Source of the DNA: Cardiocondyla obscurior | Lineage: Eukaryota > Arthropoda > Insecta > Hymenoptera > Formicidae | DNA: 64,000 nucleotides | Assembly: GCF_019399895.1 (NCBI RefSeq) | Contig: NC_091864.1 | Span: forward strand, 11,448,001-11,512,000 | Direction: 5' to 3' | Part shown: positions 1-10,349 of the stretch, piece after piece | How the letters are laid out: each line of letters starts with the position of its first letter | Position numbering within the stretch: position 1 is the first letter of the stretch | Notes under the pieces: model-generated | The model's input: the letters and a program-made list of their open reading frames with translations, nothing else | Told to the model about the DNA's origin: nothing | The model's database searches: none | Position numbers and translations under genes: made by a program

Positions 1-362
1 GTATAATCGTGTCGGTGTACAAAGTGAAACCTCTTCGTCGTCGTCGAGGGAAAGCGTGAAAACGGGAAAAATCAGCGCGAGCGTGAACTAGAAGGGACAA
101 CTTTCCCGTGCGTGGATCGTCCACGATTCCACCGATACGTCATCCTCGTCCTCGTCCCCCCCGCTGTCCTCCACTGTCGTGTAACATGGACCGCGCGCGG
201 TACCGTCGGCGGTGCACGTAGGTGGACGGGCTGCTGTGCGTGTTATAACCTCAACCGGGAGGAGACACTGGCGTATCGGATCCGCGTCTCATGCTGCGCT
301 GCGAGATGTGATCTCCGCGCCCATCCGATCTAACGGCGGCAAGTCCTTCCCGAACGTCGAGG
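1..362 (+). other. Probable 5' leader of the first gene
   Basis: Non-coding sequence upstream of the proposed start codon at 363. It has CGT-rich stretches (around 37-50) and no long frame that joins to the downstream exon. It probably holds the 5' UTR and part of the promoter. The transcription start cannot be placed and may lie before the window. Confidence 0.35.
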
Positions 363-3300
363 ATGAGGAACGGCTTCACCGACATACCGGTCGCGAGTGC
401 CGACAGCAGCACGGACGCCATATGGCTCGAGAAAAGCAGCCCGTCGCGGATGGCACCCGAACGAATGTCACTCAGTACGTCTCACACGCATCTGCCGTTC
501 GCGAGTCAACCTTGGAATCCCATTAGGCTTGGCAACGAAAAAAAAAATCTCCCGGCGAGCTAGCTTTCGATCTGCCGACGCGAAGGAATCATGTTCATTT
601 TGTCCACCCAATTAACGAATACTTCAAGCTTTTTATATTTTTCTCCCGTGAATTTTACAATTAATTTTAATCCCAGATCGATAGTATTGATTTCGGGTTA
701 ATCTGAAGTTGCGACGCGCGGCGACGAGCTTACACTCGCGAAACTCTTCAGCGTCGCCGGAATCGCGAATGTTTACGTTTGCATATCGCTAATCGCGTCA
801 TCGCGATGCAGCGCCGTGTCATCGAGTGTGCGCGCGGAATCGATTGAAGATCCTCACGTGCGCGACGATTCGGCTCGCTTTCCTTTGACACGCCGCTACT
901 CTGGACCGCGGCGTGTTCGCATCACCCGCCAGAAATCTTCGCTCGGTTTCCCGGATCCGAGACGGGCTTAATTTCGATCGAACGAATCGCTTCGTGGCCT
1001 ACAATTTATCAATAAAATACAGCTTATTTTGTACTCTCTCTCTTTTTTTTTTTCTCTTCTCTATTAAATTTAACTTTCAAACGCGCGTGGAGAGTTTTTT
1101 TTTTTTTTAGATTAATCTCTATTCGATTCACCTTTTATCTTTTTCAGGTCTTAGAACCGAAAAAAAGTAAATTAAGACAGTAATCGACATTGGTAGAAAT
1201 GAATGTAAGGCACGATTAGTTTTATGTTTAATTGACGTAATAGCGCGGACGAAGCAATACAAAAAAGTTATTTTTGCATTGGCGTGCGAGAAATCGGCCT
1301 ACATACTGAATCGTTTTAGAACTTATCAGATGTATTTAAAGATATTGCATAGATTAAATGGTAGAATTAAATAAATAAAATTCAGTTAATTTGCATTGAT
1401 TAGCAATAGCCGAAAATTATCAGCTAAATTTTATTTAGACCTTCTTAGCGTTCCCTTCGAAAGTTCACTTACGTAATATTATTCTCTTGTTATCACGTGG
1501 AGGCATAGTTAAATATTAAGCGCTCATCTCTCGAGAATACGAGGCTTATACGTCTTTTCATTTTTCAGATTTTGAGAAAGTCGTGGTCAAGCAAGAACCT
1601 GACGATGCGGAAATCCGTGAGCTGGCTGCCAAAATGGTGGAAGCACACAAGGCGAAAATGCTGGCGAGCATGCCGGCAGTGCAACAGCAGCAGAGGCAGC
1701 AGTGCCTCGTACCGCAGCCTAATCTTCCTGGCATTCTTGGATATCTGAACAAGCGGCCAATCGACGGGCAATCCACTCCGAAACCGCCGACCAGCTTAGA
1801 AAATAAAGCACCGACGCCTGACGACGACAGTCAGAGAGGACGATTCGGCTGGACGAGCTTCGACGAGTGTCACATACCTTACATATTTCGCTCCGGCGAA
1901 AAGTATTGCGCCGTACGCATCCTAGAATCTAAGCTTCTCAACAAGTACCTGAGCTTTCTTCATTCAGACATCTACAGTTGTACGTGTATAAGGAGTTACT
2001 ACATTACGGAGGCCGAAAGCAAGCTGTTTAACGAGATCAACACCAGGCACTGCGAGAATCAGTTCGGGAGGGACGCGTTCACGTGTAAAGATCTGGTAGT
2101 ACGTCTCTCGGACGCTAAGGAGTTTTATACGTTTCTCGATGTGTGTTACACCAAACTGACCGCCGGTACAAATCCGAGTATGACCAGTGGACGAAAAGCG
2201 GAGAAATGCGGCTTCATACGAATAAACAAAGAGTCTGTGGTACCATATACAGTGAAAGACGGTCTACAGTATGTGCCGCTGTTTTATTTTGAAGGCGAGA
2301 CGGAAAATCTCAAACTGAAGGCGGAAAAGCTCGAAGGCTGGGATTTGTCGTACTTGAAATTCTGTTGCAAGGTACAGGGTATACGTAATGAACTGTTCGC
2401 GAGTGAAACGTGCTCGGTGATCAGTTTGAGTGATATTAAAAGTTATTTTCCACCGGGTACCGGCTTCGAGGATTACTGGCCGACCAAAGTTATGGATTCG
2501 CAATTGTTGGTGAACAGCAACGGAAGTGGTACCGGCGGCGGATGGACGAAACAACCGCCTACGCCGCCAGCGACCAAGCCACCCTCTGTGCAAAGCGCTA
2601 ATAAAGCGGTACCATCTCTGAGCGCGCGTGCACCCGTGCCGATGCCTAATATAATGCCGCGGGGGACTGTTGTAAGCACTACAACGCAGTTACCGCGAAT
2701 AGGCCAACAGAGACCCGTAGCGACGACACATCCTGCGCATTCTTCTCCATCGGGACTTCCCGCTGGTAGATCAAACATAGTGTCGCAGCCAATGCTAAAT
2801 TCCGTTCAAGGTGTGGTAAACGGTTGGTCGGGTCTTGTCGGCGGTCAGCCTACCTTCCAAACATCACTCGGTTCTCAGGCTAGCATTATACGAGCGACTC
2901 TAAACAATGTGATGCATAACGTAAGCCAATCTCCTTGCATTGTTAATCGTAACATATACCGCTTGTAGTCTTTATTATAATTTTTATACTATAGTTTTAA
3001 CTTTACATTGTTACGTTATATATCAGACCAAATGTATAGTTTTGCATTTTTAGCAACAAATGACCGCCGCTCCTAAAAACTATACTCAACAATCTAGAAG
3101 TAGAGGGAACAATAGCGGAACAACAGCTCAGTATCCCGGAGTATATCCGACGACAACGATGCAAGGGGTTGCTCAAGCCCAACCACCGCCTCTTATACGA
3201 GCAACTGTTCACTCCAATCTCGCGTAAGTGTCTTTAAGTTTTCTATAAGTTTTCTGATACAGCTTACGTACGTATACACGTGTTATAAGCTCACAAAAAG

Positions 3301-6034
3301 CTTTCAGTTATTTATAAAAGTACTTTTGTCTTTTATTAATGGTCTTTTTGTCAAAAATGTATTGTCATAGTGTACGGTGTCCAATCAAACACTGTTGCAC
3401 CTAAGTATTTCGTATTATACGTGTTGTGTTTTCCTTTTGTACAATTTATAAAAATGTTTTAATCACATATTGCAGAAGATAATTTTGGTTTTTATATTGT
3501 GATTTTAATAAATGTATTTCCTTTCAATCAAACAAATTATTGTGAAAGTAAAGTTGTGAAAGAAAGAAAATTTTCACTTTTCGTATACGGCACATTAAGC
3601 ATGAAATATCGAGCATTAAAGCCATATGCTTACTCCAGCTTGAAATATTATGTTTATATACATACAACGTAATTATAATTGTTATATGTAGAGTATTTGC
3701 ACCATAGCTTTCTGTATTTGTACATACAACCTATGATTTTTTTTTGTATAGTTATCCCACCTATGGGAAGGATGACTGGTGAGTTCTTGTAACATATTAT
3801 TGTCATATAAATTATAAGAAATAAGATAGCATGCATAAATTTATATTTCGAAAACCGATAAAACATATATTTAGATGAGTTTAATATTAATATTTATAAT
3901 TATTTTACATAAATGGATCTTTAAAGCTTCTTTGCGTGGAACATTAATTTAATTGTGAATATATTTTTATGTCACAATTTATTAATGTTTTTATAATTGT
4001 CATATGTGTTTACATTGTCAAAATTTTTAACTGATTAATGGTTTATCATATTGCTGTCAATGTATAATTAGAATTATCTGTATGACATGGTCGCTAATTA
4101 TTCACATAGGATATCTTAATAATGTTCTAAGTAATAAAAGTAAAATATCTAAAATGTTAATGATGGATGTAATAAATGTTGACAGCGTTATTATAAATCC
4201 GTTAAACAAATTTTCTTGTTGATTTATTAGTTTTATGTAATATACAAAGTGTCTAATAATAAATATAGCATCGATTCGTGGATAAGTAAAGTGGGTTGAA
4301 CTGAATAGAAAAGTTTTTTGATTTATTAATAATTAATTAGATTTTAACAACGATCAGCATGTATCTACGCGGTTATAAGCGCGCAACGAGCGAAAGACCG
4401 TTGTGCATTATGTGGTAATTGCGGTTATGCGTACGCGGTCGAAGCATTGAGATATTGAGAGGAGTAATTTTTTACCAGCAATCAATGATGCGTAATGCTA
4501 GGTTGTTTTTCGAATTACAGAGATGCATATTTCTTCGCAGAATTTTATTAATTAATTTTTCATTATTACGAAAATTGAAAAATGAATGTTTTTATTAGTT
4601 TAATCTGCTCTTATACATATACCTGCGAATAATGTTTTAACTTATCCCAGACATTTTGTATATTTGCATATAGAAGTTACTTTCATATAAATATTTCATT
4701 TTTTAATTTTGCAACTTACTAATGCAAAAATATGTGTTCATTAAAAATTAAATTACATTTTGTTTTATTTGACAAGCATAAGAATATGAATATGTAATTT
4801 AACTACATTTACATAAGTTTCATATTGTTTTTGTATTCTAATTTGTGTATCGAGTACTTCATTAATTTATGCAAATTTATGTAAATGAGATAAAGATTCA
4901 ACAAATAAACATACGCGTCGAATTGGTAGATATTATATTTATTGCTAAAAAGGCTAAAAACTTTAACAATAGAATAAATAACGAACTTATAAATAAATAA
5001 TAATAAATTATTAAACAATTATAAATAAATAATAAATAAATTATTAAACAATTATTCTGTAAAGTAGTAACAAATACTAATTTTTATATTTCAGGGTAAC
5101 CACCACGTATACAACACCTACGTTAGGTGTACCTAATGCAGTCACAGCAACCACATATCCACAGATGCTTGGTTTAAGCGAACAAGTTCAAGCTTTAATG
5201 CCAGTACCTACACCATCATCAAATTTATTACATCCACAAAGGCATACACCATCTGTGCATAACACATCTCACTCAAAATATCCACCTCCTCTGATACCAG
5301 TCAATGGTAGCAGCGGAAGCAGTAATAATTCCAGGTACATATAATTACCTATTATTATCGTAAAATTGGCAAATACATTAATATTGATAGAAATTTCTGC
5401 ACAACTAATAAATAGCGGCCATGACATCATTGATCTTTTTTAGGGATTCCCGAGCAAGGAAACCATTAATACCAATATCGGACCCACATATATCTACTTG
5501 TCATGTACAACCATACCAAATACAAAAAGCGCTAATTGAAGAAAAGATGGTACCCTGTATTAATTTCAAACCTTACATCTATACTGAATTACTGATGACA
5601 CTTCCTGACTTTGTTTCCAATTTTTTTCCTACTTGTGACATCGAGAGTTGTAGACAAGTTATTACAGATGTGCTACATATAGACTTGTATCAAGGAAATG
5701 GGTAAATATAAATTAATTAATATATATTGTATAGATAAATAACGGAATGGCTATAAGAGAAATTTAGATAGAATAGCAAATTTTAAGAAATTACATTAGT
5801 TTGTAAGATAAATTTTAAAGAAAATTATAATTTTACAGGCTACAAATGAAGATGTTAATGGAAGCAGGAAAATGTTCTTCTTATACAGAAGAAGTACCTT
5901 TAATCCAAGTTAGAAATATTATGAAATTCATGCCACAAATCAAGTATATATTAAATAGAGGAGATATGGTCATGCCTTCCCCAGCTCATTCGTCTGAAGA
6001 GCACCCTGCCAAAAAGCGTCAACGTACCAGCTAG
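363..6034 (+). CDS. Unrecognised nuclear protein, six coding exons, 775 residues
   Basis: Exons, worked out by hand: 363-474, 1569-2920, 3054-3223, 5095-5334, 5444-5701, 5839-6034. Together they are 2328 nt (775 codons plus TAG), and every junction keeps the reading phase. Exon 1 starts at ATG 363 and ends at a good donor (A|GTACGT) in phase 1. Exon 2 begins with the two bases AT after a T-rich acceptor, giving Asn at the join. Residues about 39-60 include VVKQEPDD, and a Gln-rich stretch (VQQQQRQQ) follows. Residues about 131-343 look like a folded, Cys/aromatic-rich domain (starts FGWTSFDECH, ends near FEDYWPTK). Residues about 350-620 are low-complexity Pro/Ser/Thr/Gln. Exons 5-6 (about 625-760) look globular again. 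The C-terminus has PAKKRQRTS, a likely nuclear localisation signal. A chromatin or transcription role is only an inference. Exon 1 is the least certain part; exons 2-6 are strong. Confidence 0.85.
475..1568 (+). other. Intron 1 of the first gene
   Basis: Bounded by GTACGT at 475 and a T-rich TTTTTCAG ending at 1568. It starts GC-rich with many CpG and becomes AT-rich. A second acceptor-like TTTTTCAG ends at about 1148 but is followed by no usable exon. No other feature seen. Confidence 0.55.
3224..5094 (+). other. Intron 3 of the first gene
   Basis: AT-rich 1.87 kb intron from GTAAGT (3224) to TTATATTTCAG (5094). It contains a short CpG-rich island at about 4355-4450 and a roughly 32-bp tandem duplication at 4989-5053. 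Scattered short open frames show no splice-phase support and look like chance. Confidence 0.7.
4989..5053. repeat. Tandem duplication of an AT-rich ~32-bp unit
   Basis: Two adjacent near-identical units (4989-5020 and 5021-5053). Each runs from ATAAATAAATAATAA to the end ATTATTAAACAATT. They differ by a one-base insertion and a local change, and lie about 40 bp before the acceptor of exon 4. Confidence 0.8.
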
Positions 6035-6760
6035 GATTGGCTACAGCCTTACTGGCCTACTTACGATTATTACCATTCGGCATTCTAAAGCCGATATCGA
6101 TATTTCTATCGATACTCCTATGATCATTTTGGAACGCTTTTAAACGAGATAAGTGTATCTAAAACAAAAGATAATTCGCGTATGATGCGCGACAATTCAT
6201 TGACTGGTGTGCTTCGAGTGTACAGTGGTGAGCTATTTCTTTCTCCAATATATAATAAAGAAGACACGAGTGTAAATATAAACTTTAAAACGTGAAAAAT
6301 TTAAAATATGGTTGACAATTTAGATCTACTTTTTACAAAGAAAGATTTATTTCAACAGTTAACACTAGATGCAAATTACTCGGCTAAGTTTGTGTGTCGA
6401 CGTTCATTATCTCCTTCTTACATCTTTATAATAAACTAAATGTTATCATATGAAGTGTGCTCTTTTATAGAAAGAGTCTCCACGCATATGACAGGATTGC
6501 ATTTTCTGCCAAATAGTCATGAAAATTTTTTCAGTGCCGGTCGCTTATCGAGATAAAGCATTGCAAGCCTCGATTATGCGTGTACGTCAGTAGTTATCAA
6601 GGTGCGAGCGGTAAAGGATAGTGAACTTTGACACAAGAATCGGATCGAAAGTTGCATCTGATGCTGATTATTGATTTATGTTACTTTAATTTTTGAGAGA
6701 TCGTTATAATTTGAGAACTATTTTCATCACAAGGAATAAAATAGAACTACGATAAAGAAC
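6035..6760 (+). terminator. 3' UTR and candidate poly(A) signals of the first gene
   Basis: Non-coding sequence after the TAG at 6034. AATAAA hexamers lie at 6254-6259, 6430-6435 and 6735-6740; the one at 6430 is followed by a TG/T-rich stretch as expected of a cleavage region. Which is used cannot be told from sequence. Confidence 0.5.
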
Positions 6761-9700
6761 GGTTTTATTTTATTATTCTATATAACACATATATTCTTTC
6801 GTTTCTCTCTCTCTCTTTTTTTTTTTTTTTTTTTTATTATCTGCACAGATACACGCACACACACTCACATAAACAAATATATTTTATTTCTACCTCTTTG
6901 TACAACAAATTATACTATTCTTTTCGATTGTACACTCTGTAATATTCTTATTATATGATAGTCTCTTGTGTATATAAAAAAAGTGATGGTTTTTTCAAAG
7001 AAGAAATGTTCTCGGAGAAAGAAAATGCTGTTATCCCATTTGTGAATGGGTATATAAGAACGTGCTATAGAGTTATTCATAATGAATAACCTATTTTGCA
7101 TATTAAATGTATATCAATAAAAAACGCGAAAAATGGAAGTAAAGCTTCTTCAAGTTCCTAGCTATTACTAGTGCGTATCCTGATAACTAGCTGCAGGCTA
7201 ATTTAAAAGTGTTAAGCATTCATTTATTACGATAATTTTGCGTAAGTTTTTATACGACTTTCTTAAAACTTGTTAAAAAGTGTTAAGGTAATTTATTCAA
7301 CAGTTTTCGTTTCGAGTATTTAAAAAGAGTATATTGTATACGGAGAAATTGTGGTGAATGTACTGAATGAAATGAGGAAGCGAGAAAAATGCCTACTTAA
7401 TGTGAAAAGATGGCAGTGAGCAATATCTCGTGGACTACATCTGTAAAAGATACGATGTAAAAGAGATCTGGCGTTTTGACGAAGTTAACATGAAATTAAA
7501 GATGATATAACCTTATTTTTGTTTAAATATAATTATCAGTACACGGTATATTGCAATATTGCTGCTGCATCTTTCAAATATTCGCACTGTAAATGTTTAC
7601 TTTAAGCAACGAATTTTCCAAAATTTATTATTAATTGTATCTAAGTTTAATAGTTAAGGTTTATTAAAGACCAGTGTCTCGTGTGATGGGTTTAGGCAAA
7701 AATTTATCGAGTCAGAAGAGGAAAGACTGTGTAACCGAAATGGAAGTGTATAATGTAGAAGTTTGTGAAAATATGCGACAAAAAGTTTTTACGCGTACTA
7801 AATGCGCATTATATTTGATAATTGATGAAGATACTAAAAAAGAAATGTAAGTTATAAAACTTAGGTGGTTTCGCTCAAAGCGAAGACAAGATTTAAAAAA
7901 AAAGTGTGCAATTATGACCGTTTTTCGCCTCTAACCCACTTCACAGATACGTTAAATTTATGTATCCATTCGAAAAACGATTAATTCATGAAGAAAACTG
8001 TTGATTTATATGAACATGACACAGAAAATATGTTCATTTCAAAAAGGAAATCTGATCTACATATATTCGAAGTTAAAATAGTCTTCCACACGTCATTCAT
8101 ATAATTACGTCACAAATCAAATTTTGTTTAATCGAATAAATTATTTTGAATCGACAGTATATTAATGTGTCTTTGATGATTGTCATTGATTTCCAGTTAC
8201 GATAATAGAATGCAGGACGCAATAGAAGGCCCTTCTTTGTAGGGCAGCATATTAAATGCTATTTTATCTCTTCTCGATGTGGGACAGAGGATTAAAAAGT
8301 TATTCGTCACTTACTAACTTTAGTGTAAGAAAGCTCTAAAAAAGTGTACATGGCAAACAAGTGTATATAAAGAGATAATAATAACGACTGATTCACGTCG
8401 AACGTGGATCTTCCGCGTAAGGCAGAAATTGTTTGAACATTCTGTCGTAGTGAATATAGAGTATTATTTATGAAGCGATATTTTGTGGTATTACGATTTG
8501 AAAGACATCTTGCATTGCTATCGAGAGACTTTGGACTGGTATATCCTACTGTTACAAAAGAAAAATAATTTAAAAAAATGTAGAAGAAACCCGAAGATGG
8601 AGGTACCTCACGGTTTATTATTTGAATAAAAACAATTATGAGAGCGGTGATATTATTCCATTTAATCAATGCTAAATGTTATTTAATTTTAGTTTTTACG
8701 TTCTGTATTTTACGTTGTGTACATATCGGCAGATCTAGCGGATTTTATCGAATTTTTTTTTAATCTTACGTTTTATCTTGTGAGCACATACATGAGTGAG
8801 TTTGATGTAATTGTATCGCACAGTGCTATTAATTTTCAGAAAAGCTTGCATGTGTACACCGAAGGGCAGATACGGCGTTTTCTGCGGCGACAGCGGCTAG
8901 TGTACGTAATCCTAGGCAACAGAGGCAGGAGATGAGAGAATGGGGAGAAATCAGTCTTCGGCAATCCGGCCGGCATGGTATATACATGCGGTACATGTGA
9001 AACTCGACGCACACGACGCTAAAGTCACATTAGCTAGCTGCCGTCGCCATATCTGCCTTTTAGCGTACGTACAGCGAAAGAAAGTACGTGTCAATTTTAT
9101 ATTGCGATTGTTTAGTACGAAGAAAGCGTGTGTAGACTTTAAATTAGAGCTCGGAAAGTGAACGACAAGCGAAATTGGTATTGGTTCATCCACATGTTGT
9201 ACGTTGCACGCGGTAGTGGTTCACTTTCACGGGTATAGCGACGTCTGTGTATTACAATTACATTGATGACTTTAAAATATTATTAATGTAGTTAATATTA
9301 CACTAATAATATAAATGTAATTTAAATGCACCGTGGTCTAGCGCCGTGTGCAAGTGACAAGTGGGCGAGAGCGAGTGCCCGAATAATTCCGAGCTCTACT
9401 TTTAATTATTTCAACGGAAACGTATACGATTTCATTACTTCGTCAGTTATGTCGCCTATGCGATTTGATTTCTTTCGAGGTAAAGAGATAACTCCAGTCC
9501 AAGACGTTTAGAGAATATAATATCATTTTCAGTATATTAGATTAACACGTACATTTATTTGTTAACGTTTGTTAAAACTGTGTATTATACTTTATCACGC
9601 TATCATTTGTACATATAGAGTATAAGGAAATAGGACTATTAGATATTTCAAAATAAATTCATGATACAATCAATGACGGCAAGTTACTTTTTTGAGTCCT

Positions 9701-10090
9701 ACATCCTTCATAATTTATTAAATCAAAGGTGTTAAATTACACTGGTCTAATAACAAATCGCGTCGTTTGTAAAGAAGTAAACTAGATTCAACTAAATAGA
9801 AAAGTTTTGTAATATCTTTCATTTATTAAAATGATGAAAAATTAACTGAAAACAATTTCAGTGTCTCAACATTCGTGAGAGCGTCGAAGTGACTACAAAT
9901 GCCAACAATAAACGACGCTGATTGTCTACAAGAATGAGAAAAAACAAGAGAAGGATCAGATTTATCTGTAAACGAAGGTTACTTGAGTGAGAACACCGCG
10001 AAGAGGAAGCGTACCAGAAGCTTTTCGGGAGCTTTCAAGTCCGTCGCGCGTTCAGCCGAAAGAACCTCGCAATCGAACGCCGGAAGTACG
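6761..10090. other. Intergenic region between the first gene and UBE2Q
   Basis: Mostly AT-rich with no convincing gene. It has a T-rich run at about 6815-6835. It also has a GC-richer island at about 8850-9240, with a CCTAGGCAAC motif (8911-8920, like half an RFX X-box) and a 10-bp inverted repeat (GAAAGTGAAC near 9154, GTTCACTTTC at 9219-9228). The small open frames here have no splice support. Confidence 0.5.
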
Positions 10091-10349
10091 TCACGCGGGA
10101 AGGATGTTTCGGCGGACAGCGGTGAGATGGCGGGGGCGGCGCGGCGGCCGCCGCGTGAAGTACTGCGAGCCCGCACGAGAGCGGCCGAGGCGGCTGGTCG
10201 CGGTCGCCATTTTGTCGGGTAGTCATTGGGATCATCTTGTCTCTGTCACCGCGGTTATTTTGGCCGTCTCCCGTTCGGACGGAATAAAAGGGCCCGCCTG
10301 TGCCCGCCGTAAACGCGCCGCGCCGCGCCGCCCGCACGTCGCACCGCAA
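10090..10349 (+). promoter_or_regulatory. CpG-rich promoter and 5' UTR of UBE2Q
   Basis: Very CpG-rich block directly before the UBE2Q start codon. It has a GC-box-like GGGGGCGG (near 10133), a YY1-like GCCATTTTG (10206-10214) and a weak TATA-like AATAAAAG (10283-10290), which would place initiation near 10315, about 35 bp before the ATG. The mix of a GC-rich promoter and a YY1 site fits a broadly expressed gene. All motif calls are by eye. Confidence 0.5.

Noticed and set aside
1140..1180. Acceptor-like TTTTTCAG at about 1148 as an extra exon of the first gene
   Set aside because: No donor gives a phase-consistent coding exon, and the 474-1569 join already works.
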